This document shows positions 6,685-16,063 of a stretch of 64,000 nt of DNA, piece after piece. Position 1 is the first letter of the stretch, and each line of letters starts with the position of its first letter. The stretch lies in NCBI GenBank assembly GCA_030632885.1, contig DAOVTW010000005.1, forward strand, positions 24,915 through 88,914, in the 5' to 3' direction. The notes beneath the pieces were generated by a model that ran no database searches, was not told the origin of the DNA, and was given only the letters and a program-made list of their open reading frames with translations. The translations under genes were made by a program, and so were the position numbers. Source of the stretch: JAIOSM01 sp023143455 (GTDB taxonomy: Bacteria; Desulfobacterota; Desulfobacteria; Desulfobacterales; Desulfobacteraceae).

Positions 6685-9567
6685 ATGCCTACTGACCATA
6701 TTGGACAGACTAATTTTTTCGATGCAAACATGAAGCTCCTTAAAAAAAATCATCCTCAAATATGGACAATGATGAAAAAAAACCCACCTGAACCTGAGGG
6801 CGAAATTATTCTTGCCCAAAACGGCGAACCAAACTTATGGACCAAGGACGTAGATGGGAATCGTGTATCTTTACATATTCCTAAAAACCCTGGAGCTGAA
6901 ATCAATGACGTTTCCAAAACTATAAAAGAAAATTTTGAAGGGACCCTTATTATTACTGGAATGGGGCTTGGTTATTGTCCCCAGGCTATTATTGAAAAAC
7001 GTAAAAATTTAAGGCATCTTGCGATTTTTGAACCAAATGCCGGGATTTTTCTGCAAGGATTAAAAGCTTTAGACCTCTCAACGCTTCTTTCAGATCCAAG
7101 GGTCATATTAGGTATTGGTGAAGAACTAAACATTGCAACAATAATGGAACCTGCAACAAAAGCGTTACAACTGGAAGGTATAAAACATATTAAACACAGC
7201 CCTTCTTTCGCTCTTGACCCTCAAAAATATAATACTCTTTATAAAGATATTAATAATTATACAAGTTTTGCTAATATTGAAGGCAATACCTTTTTGAAAA
7301 TGGGACACGATTTTTTTAAAAACAGACTCAAACACCTAAACTCCATCCACCATAATTATTTATTTGATGAGTTAAAAGAAAAATTTAAAGATATGCCTGC
7401 AATAATTGTTTCTGCAGGACCATCTCTTGATAAAAATATCCATATCCTTAAAAAAGCAAAAGATAAAGCAATTATCTTTGCTGTTGATTCTGCTTTACCA
7501 AGTTTAGTTGCGAATAAAATAATGCCGAACTTTGTTACAACGATTGATCCTTTAGAACTAATTTTTGAAAAAGTTGCCAATGTAGCTAATCAAGTGAATG
7601 ATGTCTCCCTGATATGCATGTCTTGGGCAAGTAGTAAAATGGCAAAACTCTTCCCAACTGATAAAGTTTTTTGGTGCTTTGGCGCTAAACCAGTAGAACA
7701 ATGGATGGCCAAACTTACTGGCTGCGAAATAATTACAGCCGGCGCGACTTCGGTTGCGCACCTCAACTTCCTATCTGCTATTTTTATGGGGTGTTCACCG
7801 ATTATTTTTGTAGGGCAGGATCTCTCTTTCTCACAATCTAAAAGCCATGCATCCAGCATGACTCTACCAACAAGAGATCTAATTAATAAAACACTGAAAA
7901 ATGAAGAAGATATTATCTGGCTCGATGGCGTGCATGGTGAAAAGGTTCCTTCAAATCGTGGATTTCACACTCATAAACGTTTTTTTGAAACAATGATTGA
8001 AAGCCAGAAAGGTCATTATATAAACTCCACTGAAAAAGGTTGTCATATTGAAGGAACCGAAGTTATGTCCTTACAGGATGCTATTAACAGTTTTTGTACA
8101 AAAAAAATAGACATAAAACACACTTTCTCTGTTTCTTTTGATAAAAGAGATCCGGCTATTTTGCGAAATCATCTTCTTGGCGAACTTCAAACAAAAATAA
8201 AAAAATGCCAGGAAATTAAAAAAATGTTAAAAGAGACAAAACAGCTTTTAAACGATCTCTTTAAAACATTGAGTAAAGCTAAAAAATTAAAAATACCATA
8301 CAAAAGCTTTAACGATCTTCCGATTTCAAGCCAAAAAAAAGGATTAAAACTTGATAAAATTGGGAAAAATTTAGATAACGCGACTGATATCTGGTCTTTG
8401 ATGCAGGAAATCACTATGGCAGGACTGCGCCAAAGTGAACAGCAAAAACATGCTATTGATCTACTTGGTAATAGCCCTGATCATTATACAGAATGGCTAC
8501 AAAAAAGCTTTGAGCGATTGGACACCGTCAACAAGGTTAGACAACAGGTTTTACCATTATTCCAGAATACTTTAACTGAAGATGTCAATACCCTGCAATC
8601 AGAGGCAAAGTTTCTTTCGATGCTTGACAACCATGAGGATATGAAAAAATACAATCAAAACTTAATAAAGCTGATCACTCTCTACTTTGATTCAGGTAAT
8701 ATTAATCTTGCTCAACCGTGGCTGAAAATACTATCAAAAAACTTGCCGGATTCAGGGGAAACAAAATTTTTTCAGGGCATTACATCTGCACATTATACTG
8801 AATATGATAGAGCAGAAGCATTCTTTGCTAAGGCTGTCAAGGCAGATCCTTTATTCGCCGAAAAAGTTACAAAATTCCGTGAAAGTCAGGGAGATGCGTA
8901 TATAAATTATGCTCCAATATTTGACATTAATGATAAGGCTGTGGCGAGAAAACTTCTTTTAAAAGGTTTAATCTATGCTCCTGAGCACGAAAAAGTAAAG
9001 CAGGAGCTAAAATTACGTGGTGATCAATCCATAGAAGAAATAAAAAGCCACGAAAAAGCAGGCACACTATCTGAAACAGAAGACATGATCGACTCCTGGC
9101 TTGACGATTTGTCCTCTAACGAGAAATTAACCTCTATAATTGGTGATGATAATGCTTCTCAACTTAACTATTATAAAGGTATGATTTCAGCTGACAAAGA
9201 AAACTTTGATTTGAGCATTGCCCATTTTAATAAAGCATTGGATATTAGACCTGATAATCCTGCCCTTCATATATCTCTCACAGATGCATATTTTGCAAAA
9301 ACCGATTATACCAAAGGTATTGATCATTTGAAACAGGCTGTTTCACTTGACAATGCTTATGCTGTTTATTGGGAGGAGATAGGCGATGAACTTATGCAAT
9401 CAAGGCAATTTGAAGATGCCTTAGCTGCTTTTGAAAACTGTTTCGTAGCTCTTCCTGAACGTGTTCATTTATTAAAGAAAATCGGGGATTGTTATCAAGA
9501 GACAGGACAGCTGGAAGCAGCTCGTGAAGCTTACGAAAATCTAAATGCTTTGCTTAAAGAATCATAA
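6685..9567 (+). CDS. Maf flagellin glycosyltransferase (MAF_flag10 domain) with C-terminal TPRs
   Basis: Motility accessory factor family protein of 960 aa. Residues 1-110 include TLIITGMGLGYCPQAI. The catalytic core has IIVSAGPSLDKNI (residues 241-252), AVDSALPSLVANKIMPNFVTTIDP (split in two parts of the same motif) and later FVGQDLSFS, hallmarks of Maf/DUF115 proteins that move CMP-activated nonulosonic acids onto Ser/Thr of flagellin in the cytoplasm. From about residue 680 there are TPR-type helices (FFQGITSAHYTEYDRAEAFF, GDCYQETGQLEAAREAYENL), which may bind flagellin or a partner. RBS AAGGGAG precedes the ATG. The gene is divergent from flagellin and followed by fliD. Family assignment is firm; substrate is inferred from neighbours. 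Confidence 0.92.
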   Translation: MPTDHIGQTNFFDANMKLLKKNHPQIWTMMKKNPPEPEGEIILAQNGEPNLWTKDVDGNRVSLHIPKNPGAEINDVSKTIKENFEGTLIITGMGLGYCPQAIIEKRKNLRHLAIFEPNAGIFLQGLKALDLSTLLSDPRVILGIGEELNIATIMEPATKALQLEGIKHIKHSPSFALDPQKYNTLYKDINNYTSFANIEGNTFLKMGHDFFKNRLKHLNSIHHNYLFDELKEKFKDMPAIIVSAGPSLDKNIHILKKAKDKAIIFAVDSALPSLVANKIMPNFVTTIDPLELIFEKVANVANQVNDVSLICMSWASSKMAKLFPTDKVFWCFGAKPVEQWMAKLTGCEIITAGATSVAHLNFLSAIFMGCSPIIFVGQDLSFSQSKSHASSMTLPTRDLINKTLKNEEDIIWLDGVHGEKVPSNRGFHTHKRFFETMIESQKGHYINSTEKGCHIEGTEVMSLQDAINSFCTKKIDIKHTFSVSFDKRDPAILRNHLLGELQTKIKKCQEIKKMLKETKQLLNDLFKTLSKAKKLKIPYKSFNDLPISSQKKGLKLDKIGKNLDNATDIWSLMQEITMAGLRQSEQQKHAIDLLGNSPDHYTEWLQKSFERLDTVNKVRQQVLPLFQNTLTEDVNTLQSEAKFLSMLDNHEDMKKYNQNLIKLITLYFDSGNINLAQPWLKILSKNLPDSGETKFFQGITSAHYTEYDRAEAFFAKAVKADPLFAEKVTKFRESQGDAYINYAPIFDINDKAVARKLLLKGLIYAPEHEKVKQELKLRGDQSIEEIKSHEKAGTLSETEDMIDSWLDDLSSNEKLTSIIGDDNASQLNYYKGMISADKENFDLSIAHFNKALDIRPDNPALHISLTDAYFAKTDYTKGIDHLKQAVSLDNAYAVYWEEIGDELMQSRQFEDALAAFENCFVALPERVHLLKKIGDCYQETGQLEAAREAYENLNALLKES

Positions 9568-9578
9568 TGTTTTTTTAT

Positions 9579-9606
9579 TAATGTTTTGCATAAAAACTAC
9601 CGATAT
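9579..9606 (+). promoter_or_regulatory. Sigma28-like promoter of the fliD operon
   Basis: TAATGTTT (7/8 to consensus), a 12-base spacer and ACCGATAT (6/8, with CCGATA intact) lie 43 bases before the fliD start. The spacer is one base longer than ideal. The position just after the Maf stop codon makes fliD-fliS-flaG-fliT-like a late operon. Confidence 0.7.
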
Positions 9607-9648
9607 TATTATTACAATAAAGATTATTGAAAAATAGAGGTAACTAAA

Positions 9649-11331
9649 ATGGCTTTAGGATCAATATCGAGTTTAGGCGTAGGTTCAGGATTTGAACTTC
9701 AACAAATGCTTGATGACCTGCGTGCAGTTGACGAAACATCAATTAACATAAAAAAGACTGAAAAGACTAGGCTCACAGAGCAGATTGTTGAATTTAATTC
9801 CTTAAACGCAAAAATCCTACAGATGAAGTCAAATGCGCTCTCTCTTTCTTTAGAATCAAATTTCCTGGACAGGAACATAACAATTGATGAAGAAGTTGCC
9901 CTGGTAACAGTACAGTCAGGCACTACAATATCATCATACTCACTTGATATAGATCGTCTTGCTTCAAAAAGCTCATGGCAGGCAGCAACTGGTGTTGCAC
10001 TCTCAAGCTCAATTATGTATGCAGAACCAACAACATCATATACAACATTCACAGAACCTACTATAGGTGTAGACACAGCACTTTCTTTTACTGTGGAACA
10101 TGAAGACGGGCAACAGACCATTTCTCTGACTATTGCAGCAAATTCAAGTATTCAGGATATTGTTAATGCTATCAATGCTGATTCTGAAAATATAAATGGC
10201 GAGACAACTTATGTAACAGCCACCGCTGCAACTGGCGAAAATGGGAGTTACGTAAAGCTCTCTTCTACAACTAAAGACACTACTGAAAACAATCAAATCC
10301 TTGTAACAGAAGGACCCGCCTTTATTACTCCTGATCTTACTTTTTCCTATCAAGTAGGAGCTGACAATGATCCTGTATATGTGACTATTCCTCCCGGAAC
10401 TTCTTACACAAGCGTTGTCTCTCTTATTAATGATGATGTAAACAATAACGGGATGACAGCTGCCATGGTTGATACCGGAATAGGAGCGACTCCATGGAAG
10501 CTAACCTTTACAGCAGATGAAACAGGTGAAGATAACAGAATTTCCATAAGTGCGAACCTTACAATGACAGAAATACAAGGCGCCGTAGCTGAGTCCTTAA
10601 ATGCAGCCTTTTCTGTAGATGGCACTGAATATCAAAGACAGAATAATAGTGGTATAGATGATGTTATCCAAGGTGTCTCACTAACTCTTAAAAAAGTTGA
10701 CACAACTCAACTGGCCATATCTTCTTCATCTGAAACAATGAAAGAAAAAATTATAAATCTTATTGATTTATATAATGAAATTAATACTGACATAGATTTA
10801 AAAACAGCCTACGCAACAGACGTAAATGATGAAGGAGGAATTCTTTCCAATATACAATCCTTAAAATCCTTAGATTCTATTCTCTTTGATCTTCTAGGAA
10901 CTGTTGTAGACACTGGAACCGACATTACATCCCTTGCTGACCTTGGAATGGAAACTAATCAGAATGGAACAATAACTCTGGATCAAAGTGCTCTTACAGA
11001 AGCTTTTGCTTCTTCGTTTGATGATGTAGTTGCTCTTTTTATTGGAGACAGTGATAACGGAATAGAAGGTCTTGGTGATGTTCTCAATGACAGATTGAGA
11101 TCAATGACCAATTCCAGTACAGGAGTTGTTACTGCAGAAAAAAGTACTGCCCAGACAAAATTAGATACTTTGACTGAAAGTATTGAAACTGCGACTGAAA
11201 GATTAGATAAAAAATATGATCAAATGGCAAGGCAATTTATTCAGCTTGATTCATTTATTGGAAGAATGAATTCACAGATGGATTATCTTTCAAGCACGCT
11301 TGACGCGTTTAATACAAGCAAAACCGATTGA
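9649..11331 (+). CDS. fliD: Filament cap protein FliD (hook-associated protein 2)
   Basis: FliD caps the growing filament and folds incoming flagellin. The 560-residue protein begins MALGSISSLGVGSGFELQQML, typical of FliD N-termini (SSLGIGSGLD-like), followed by a heptad-rich helix. The middle is Ser/Thr-rich, and the C-terminal about 200 residues (ESLNAAFSVDGTEYQRQNNS, ITSLADLGMETNQNGTI, RMNSQMDYLSSTLDAF) match the conserved FliD C-terminal domain. Length is slightly above the usual 450-500. RBS is AGAGG. It heads an operon with its chaperones FliS-like and FliT-like proteins. Confidence 0.96.
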   Translation: MALGSISSLGVGSGFELQQMLDDLRAVDETSINIKKTEKTRLTEQIVEFNSLNAKILQMKSNALSLSLESNFLDRNITIDEEVALVTVQSGTTISSYSLDIDRLASKSSWQAATGVALSSSIMYAEPTTSYTTFTEPTIGVDTALSFTVEHEDGQQTISLTIAANSSIQDIVNAINADSENINGETTYVTATAATGENGSYVKLSSTTKDTTENNQILVTEGPAFITPDLTFSYQVGADNDPVYVTIPPGTSYTSVVSLINDDVNNNGMTAAMVDTGIGATPWKLTFTADETGEDNRISISANLTMTEIQGAVAESLNAAFSVDGTEYQRQNNSGIDDVIQGVSLTLKKVDTTQLAISSSSETMKEKIINLIDLYNEINTDIDLKTAYATDVNDEGGILSNIQSLKSLDSILFDLLGTVVDTGTDITSLADLGMETNQNGTITLDQSALTEAFASSFDDVVALFIGDSDNGIEGLGDVLNDRLRSMTNSSTGVVTAEKSTAQTKLDTLTESIETATERLDKKYDQMARQFIQLDSFIGRMNSQMDYLSSTLDAFNTSKTD

Positions 11332-11350
11332 TTTTAAAAAGGAGGCTTAT

Positions 11351-11800
11351 ATGTCAGCCGCAACAAACATGAATACCTATCTTAACAACCATTACCAGGG
11401 GAAAACACCGGAACAACTGATACAAATGCTGTATAAAGGCGCACTCAGAAATATAGGCCTTGCTAAAGAAGGTGTTGCTGAAAACAATCCCAAAAAACGC
11501 GGAGAACATTTAGGCAAAGCTATCGCTATTATTACAGAACTTTATGCCAGTCTTGATACTGAAATAAAGGATGAGTCAATTCAATTTTTAAGAGAGCTTT
11601 ACAGCAATATGCTGACTGAACTTCCAAAAGTTTCACTTACTAATGATCCAAAAGCTCTTGATTTGACATATTCTTACATTAAACAATTAAACCATATATG
11701 GGAAACTGAAGTTTTAAATAAAAAGGTTGGTCCTGGTGAATACGAAACTAATCATGACAGCTCAGACAAATCACTACCGCCAAAATCTTTATTTGCATAA
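11351..11800 (+). CDS. fliS: Flagellin export chaperone FliS
   Basis: FliS binds the C-terminus of flagellin in the cytoplasm and stops early polymerisation. The 149-residue helical protein starts MSAATNMNTYLNNHYQGKTP with EQLIQMLYKGALRNI, the conserved FliS helix 1-2 segment (YxxxxxxTxxPExLixMLYdgal). I chose the ATG that follows AAGGAGG with 7-base spacing; the frame opens 17 codons earlier inside fliD. The C-terminal 25 residues (YETNHDSSDKSLPPKSLFA) are polar and probably disordered. Confidence 0.93.
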   Translation: MSAATNMNTYLNNHYQGKTPEQLIQMLYKGALRNIGLAKEGVAENNPKKRGEHLGKAIAIITELYASLDTEIKDESIQFLRELYSNMLTELPKVSLTNDPKALDLTYSYIKQLNHIWETEVLNKKVGPGEYETNHDSSDKSLPPKSLFA

Positions 11801-11838
11801 AAAGCAGACAAATTAATTTATTATTTTAGGAGGAAACT

Positions 11839-12240
11839 ATGAACATCAACAACATAAAGGCAGAAGTCGCAACAATGGAGTCACCTCCAGTTGGAGCTCC
11901 TGCGTCCCAGGCAACACAATCTGTTGATACTGTTGCTAAAACTGAAAAGATTAAAAACCTGCGCGTAAAAGAAGAACAAAATGCAGAAAAAGCTAATCAG
12001 AAAAAGGCATTGTCTACAGAAGAGACCGAGCAGATAACTGTTGATCTCAATGAATATATGAGTGATCTCCAGACTAATCTGAGATTTTCCATGTATGAAA
12101 AACTGGATAATCAGGTGATTGTGGAAATCAAAAACAGGGAAACAGATGAACTGATCAAGCAGATTCCATCCGAAGAATTACTTGAGTTGAGAGTAAAAAT
12201 GGAAGAGCTTACAGGGCTTCTTTTTGACGCGAAAATTTAA
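11839..12240 (+). CDS. flaG: FlaG family protein
   Basis: The first about 70 residues are polar and Ala/Glu/Lys-rich; residues 72-133 (NLRFSMYEKLDNQVIVEIKN, KQIPSEELLELRVKMEELTG) match the conserved FlaG domain (LxFxxdexxxxxvvkvvDxxTgEvIRQIPpEe). FlaG proteins affect filament length in several bacteria and commonly sit beside fliD and fliS, as here. TAGGAGG precedes the ATG by 5 bases. Exact mechanism is not known. Confidence 0.9.
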   Translation: MNINNIKAEVATMESPPVGAPASQATQSVDTVAKTEKIKNLRVKEEQNAEKANQKKALSTEETEQITVDLNEYMSDLQTNLRFSMYEKLDNQVIVEIKNRETDELIKQIPSEELLELRVKMEELTGLLFDAKI

Positions 12241-12262
12241 CTTGCTAATTCAGGAGCACAAA

Positions 12263-12637
12263 ATGGGGATTAAACAATACAAACAAAAACTTGAACTTTG
12301 TTTTACTGAATATGAAGAATTACAAATATTACATCTGAATGTAATGAAGAATGAACCCATGCCTGACATAGCTCGCATGACTGAAGACAGAGACAGAGCA
12401 TTTGAAGAACTAAAACAAAATATAAATTATTTTGTTGAGAATGCAGGATCTCATGGTGGTATAAATAGTCTTCCTGCATTGGCAGAGTATGAAACCCGGC
12501 TTACATCAATAATGGATGTTAGTGAAGAACTCTCAAAAGCAATATTGAAATACAGGAAGAATTTAAAGACCGACCTTGCAAAGATGAAGCAAAGTAAGGC
12601 TGCCATGCGAGGTTATAAAGCTGTTAATATGATTTAA
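12263..12637 (+). CDS. FliT-like small helical protein, probable FliD/FliS-linked chaperone
   Basis: A 124-residue, all-helical, charged protein (MGIKQYKQKLELCFTEYEEL) with no clear catalytic motif. Position after fliD-fliS-flaG and size match FliT-type export chaperones, which bind FliD; the sequence match is weak, so the name is by context. I start at the ATG after CAGGAG rather than 13 codons upstream, where the frame overlaps flaG. Its stop codon overlaps the stop of the convergent fliW gene by 4 bp. Confidence 0.6.
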   Translation: MGIKQYKQKLELCFTEYEELQILHLNVMKNEPMPDIARMTEDRDRAFEELKQNINYFVENAGSHGGINSLPALAEYETRLTSIMDVSEELSKAILKYRKNLKTDLAKMKQSKAAMRGYKAVNMI

Positions 12638-13059
12638 TTTACAAGAGGATGCTGACACGAATAGGTCGTGTTCTGCAAGATAAGCTGTAAGCCTTCTTTT
12701 CTTTTGGTGTTAATAACCAGAGGAGCAAGAAAGTTTGCTGTTGCACTCTCTGGATCCCCATTTGGTATTGTAACTATTACAAATAAACTAATCTCATCAT
12801 TATCACAATCCCATGATACAACGGTGTTAATATCTTTTGCTTCTACCAAGTAATCAGGCATAACACTCTTTGGGTCTAAAATAACAAATGAAAGATTTGG
12901 ATCATCTACGCTCTGAAAAAAAAGAAATGGGGCAGCTTCTTCTTTTTGAAGCATTGAATAACGTTTTTTATCTTGAAATCCAGGTATTCCGGCAGGGACA
13001 TTGATTATCTTTGTTTCATCAATTTCAATTTCTCCAAATTGCCTTGTCATAATTTTCAT
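12634..13059 (-). CDS. fliW: Flagellar assembly factor FliW
   Basis: FliW binds either flagellin or CsrA; when flagellin is exported, freed FliW inhibits CsrA and so allows flagellin translation. The 141-residue protein has the family segments TRQFGEIEIDETKIINVPAG, GIPGFQDKKRYSML and FLFFQSVDDPNLSFVILDP, and LFVIVTIPNGDPESATANFL. Its ATG overlaps the csrA stop codon by one base (TAATG), so both are made together. It is the last gene of the flgN-K-L-csrA-fliW operon and converges on the fliT-like gene. Confidence 0.97.
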   Translation of the reverse strand: MKIMTRQFGEIEIDETKIINVPAGIPGFQDKKRYSMLQKEEAAPFLFFQSVDDPNLSFVILDPKSVMPDYLVEAKDINTVVSWDCDNDEISLFVIVTIPNGDPESATANFLAPLVINTKRKEGLQLILQNTTYSCQHPLVN

Positions 13060-13304
13060 TACTTCTTCTTTAACTCCTTATTTCCAAATAATTTTGCGAC
13101 TTTTGTGATATCAGCTTTATCACCTTTTGAAGAAAGGATGTTCTCCTGTTGAATTGTTTCAAAAACTTCCTGCCTTAAAACTGTGACATCTTTTGGTGCA
13201 TCTATACCAATTCTCACACTATTTCTGCCTGACTCTACAACCTTAATAGTGATATTGTCTCCAATAAGAATACTCTCACCAATTTTTCTTGTTAAAATAA
13301 GCAT
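13059..13304 (-). CDS. csrA: Carbon storage/translation regulator CsrA
   Basis: CsrA is a small dimeric RNA-binding repressor of translation that binds GGA in hairpin loops. The 81-residue protein has the family start MLILTRKIGESILIGD, the core SVRIGIDAPKDVTVLRQEV and a charged tail. Residues L4 and R44-type positions needed for RNA binding are present. It begins 6 bases after flgL ends and overlaps fliW. The flagellin leader in this window carries CsrA-type motifs. It is slightly longer than the usual 61-75 residues. Confidence 0.97.
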   Translation of the reverse strand: MLILTRKIGESILIGDNITIKVVESGRNSVRIGIDAPKDVTVLRQEVFETIQQENILSSKGDKADITKVAKLFGNKELKKK

Positions 13305-13310
13305 AAATAG

Positions 13311-16037
13311 TTATAGATAATCCACTAAACTTAAATTCATTACCTTTGCAGTTGAGCTTAAGGCTGCCTGGTAGGCAATTTCAATGTTTTTAATTTTCAT
13401 AATCGATTCAACAATATCGGCATCTTCTATTGTGGAACTCCGTTCTGTGAGGCTCAAACCTACTTCAGTAGTCAATGTTTGTCTTATTTCAAGACGGGAG
13501 TATTTCATACCAGCATCTACAATCCTTGATGTCATATTATCATAATTTATCTCAAGTCTTCCTATTGTTCGTTCAATACCATCTCTGTCATTATTATTCA
13601 AATATTGTTTCAAGTCAAACAATGTATTGAAAACACCCCATTCAACATCCTTACTGCTTTTTAATGGTGTTTCCACATCATCAATTATATCAAATCCAAG
13701 AATACTTCCCATGGACTCTCCTGTACCACCCTCTGAAAGAGGGGCATTATCTCCTGTTTGCCATTGAAGATGGAATTCTTCAAGTTCAGTACCATTTTCC
13801 TTTATGGTAAACTTTTTTGTATAACTATCAAAAGAAACAGAGTAATCAATAATATTACCCTTCTGCCTTGATTCAAGTTCCAAAGCTTTTTCTATTTCAA
13901 AGGCAAGCTCCAAATGAGATGTATAAGTTTTTTGTGCTATGGAAGCAGTTAGCTTAGATGTGTTTAATCCAATATTACCAGAAGTAATTTCTTGAAAATC
14001 AATTTTATTATTTGTTCCATCTATTACAAGATTAATAATATCTATATCACTTTCTATAAATGTAACCACATCATCCTGTATATTATCAAAGCCTAACATT
14101 TGCGCTGCATTATTATCAAAATTTTCACCTGATGAGCTCCATAAAAGTTCAAATCCTTTAATAGCAGAACTACTACCTTTAAACATAAATTCACCAGTGC
14201 CATTATCCCATTCTACAACATAATCAACACCCCAGGGCGACTCAGTTCTGAGGCGGGTCTGTATCGCTGTTGCTACATCATTTGGGTCTGCATAAATACC
14301 TTCCGGGATGGTTATACTTCTCTGCCCTGAAAGTGCTCCTGCAATACTGGTTTCTCGGAAGTCAATCACATTATTTGTTGAATCAAATGTCATGGGGCCT
14401 GCAACTGCTGTATCTGACACAGGATATGTTACAGAATCATCAAAATCATAAAATCCCAGAGCAGAGCCCACATTAACAGCACTGTTGACGCCTGTATTCC
14501 ATAAAATATCAAGTTGATTCAAACGTGATCCATTCTCCAGTATATTAAAACGACTATTTTCAGTGTCATAGGAAACTGTATAATCAATATTGTTAGGTCC
14601 TAAATTACTTGATGTTTCCAAACCTAATTCAATTACCCCGGCAAGAGTTGCCATATCAGTATAAGAAGTGGTTCCAGCCGAAGCATCAAGATCAACGCTC
14701 AATGTTGTTGATACACCGGCTGAATCTGTTTCAACAAAATCAATCATATCATTTGTACCATCAATTATATCTATCCCCGTAACAAATTGAGCCTGAGTAT
14801 CAGATACAGGAGGCGCAAGAATTAAATTATTTCCACTAAAACCAATTTCATGACCAGTGGAACTATCACCTTTAGCTGCAACAATTTCAAATTCAATATA
14901 CTCACCACTATGCCTAACAGCATTATCAAGTGTTATGGTAATATCAGCTACCCCTGAATCGTTTAAATCAATACCAACACTGTCTGCTGTACCAGTGATA
15001 TATTCAGGTATTATCAAATATCCAGGGTTATTCTGAATATGCCATGTATCATTACCCTCCCAGACAAGCCTGAAAGGTTCCGTACCATTGGGTAATGGAG
15101 TTCCGATTAAAAGAGCATCTTTATTATCAATGATAATATTTAAATCATCAGGATTAATAAGAGTACTTGTATTAATATCGTTGATATATCCATATTCAGA
15201 TGTTCTCCACAGAAATTCTGTTTGCATAAACCCGTTATAAGATCCATCTTCCCGAATAGAAAATTGCTTTTCATCTGTGTTGTAATCAACCTGATAGATA
15301 ACTCCGTATCCATCACTTGCTGAGACCTCGTTCAGAGCATTTTTTACTGCAAGTTCAAGTTTATTTTTACTGTACAGCCCATTAGGAATTACAGCCTCAA
15401 GAATTTTCTCAGAAGCACTTCCATGGGCATTGTCCTCTTTAAACACAATGGTATTATTTGTTGCATTAATGTCAATTTCATTTTCCCAGAATGTTTCTTT
15501 TCCATCTCGCCCCACCTGAACACCTGAATTTCTGTCAGTACGGACTTCAAAAGGAACATTATTCCCATTATAAACAATATTTGTCTGGTCACTGTTATAT
15601 TGTAAAGTTATGGTATTAGTCTTAGTACCACTGAAGATATAACTGCCATTAACCTGAGTATTGCCCAAATTCATAATCTGGTTTATAAGATGATCAATTT
15701 TAGCAATCGTATCACGCCGTTCATCTGCGGTCATTGAGTCATTGGCAAGCCTTGTTGCATCAACCTTTGCATCAAGGATTAAATCATTAATACTGCTCAT
15801 GGCAGTTTCAACGTTAGTGATCCATGATTTGCCCATGTTTATATTTCGTTCAATCTGTTCAAGATTTCCCAGAGAATTTTTTAGAGTAAGAACCTGGCTA
15901 AACCCCAGCGGATCATCGGAAACTTCGTTAATCTTTTTCTGGGTACTTACCACTTCATTGGCATCCTGTAGATCACTGGTAAGCTTACCAAGTCTATATG
16001 TTGAATCTACATACATGGAAATATTTGGAACCCGCAT
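13311..16037 (-). CDS. flgL: Hook-filament junction protein FlgL (HAP3), 908 aa with four repeated modules
   Basis: FlgL joins hook and filament. Residues 1-165 (MRVPNISMYVDSTYRLGKLT, VSDDPLGFSQVL, NGSYIFSGTKT) and 795-908 (MKIKNIEIAYQAALSSTAKV near the end) match the conserved coiled-coil ends of FlgL. The usual length is 300-400; the extra about 600 residues hold four related modules that each open with NxIxF and contain a YxVxxD...F.I.E.G...L.W core. It follows flgK at 26 bases and precedes csrA. The insert is probably exposed on the junction surface. Confidence 0.95.
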   Translation of the reverse strand: MRVPNISMYVDSTYRLGKLTSDLQDANEVVSTQKKINEVSDDPLGFSQVLTLKNSLGNLEQIERNINMGKSWITNVETAMSSINDLILDAKVDATRLANDSMTADERRDTIAKIDHLINQIMNLGNTQVNGSYIFSGTKTNTITLQYNSDQTNIVYNGNNVPFEVRTDRNSGVQVGRDGKETFWENEIDINATNNTIVFKEDNAHGSASEKILEAVIPNGLYSKNKLELAVKNALNEVSASDGYGVIYQVDYNTDEKQFSIREDGSYNGFMQTEFLWRTSEYGYINDINTSTLINPDDLNIIIDNKDALLIGTPLPNGTEPFRLVWEGNDTWHIQNNPGYLIIPEYITGTADSVGIDLNDSGVADITITLDNAVRHSGEYIEFEIVAAKGDSSTGHEIGFSGNNLILAPPVSDTQAQFVTGIDIIDGTNDMIDFVETDSAGVSTTLSVDLDASAGTTSYTDMATLAGVIELGLETSSNLGPNNIDYTVSYDTENSRFNILENGSRLNQLDILWNTGVNSAVNVGSALGFYDFDDSVTYPVSDTAVAGPMTFDSTNNVIDFRETSIAGALSGQRSITIPEGIYADPNDVATAIQTRLRTESPWGVDYVVEWDNGTGEFMFKGSSSAIKGFELLWSSSGENFDNNAAQMLGFDNIQDDVVTFIESDIDIINLVIDGTNNKIDFQEITSGNIGLNTSKLTASIAQKTYTSHLELAFEIEKALELESRQKGNIIDYSVSFDSYTKKFTIKENGTELEEFHLQWQTGDNAPLSEGGTGESMGSILGFDIIDDVETPLKSSKDVEWGVFNTLFDLKQYLNNNDRDGIERTIGRLEINYDNMTSRIVDAGMKYSRLEIRQTLTTEVGLSLTERSSTIEDADIVESIMKIKNIEIAYQAALSSTAKVMNLSLVDYL
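13674..15464 (-). repeat. Four related about 90-120-residue modules within FlgL
   Basis: Within FlgL, modules begin at about residues 192, 427, 553 and 673. Shared features in order: TN-x-IDF/IVF-x-E, an I-x-G-x-Y/T-type loop, a helix (LELAVKNAL, VATAIQTRL, LELAFEIEKAL), then Y-x-V-x-x-D/E-x-x-T, F-x-I-x-E-x-G, and LxWxTG ending in LGF. Sequence identity is moderate, so this is an old protein-level repeat, not recent DNA duplication. Confidence 0.75.
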
Positions 16038-16063
16038 TGTTTTCCTCCTATAGCCTCATAAAG

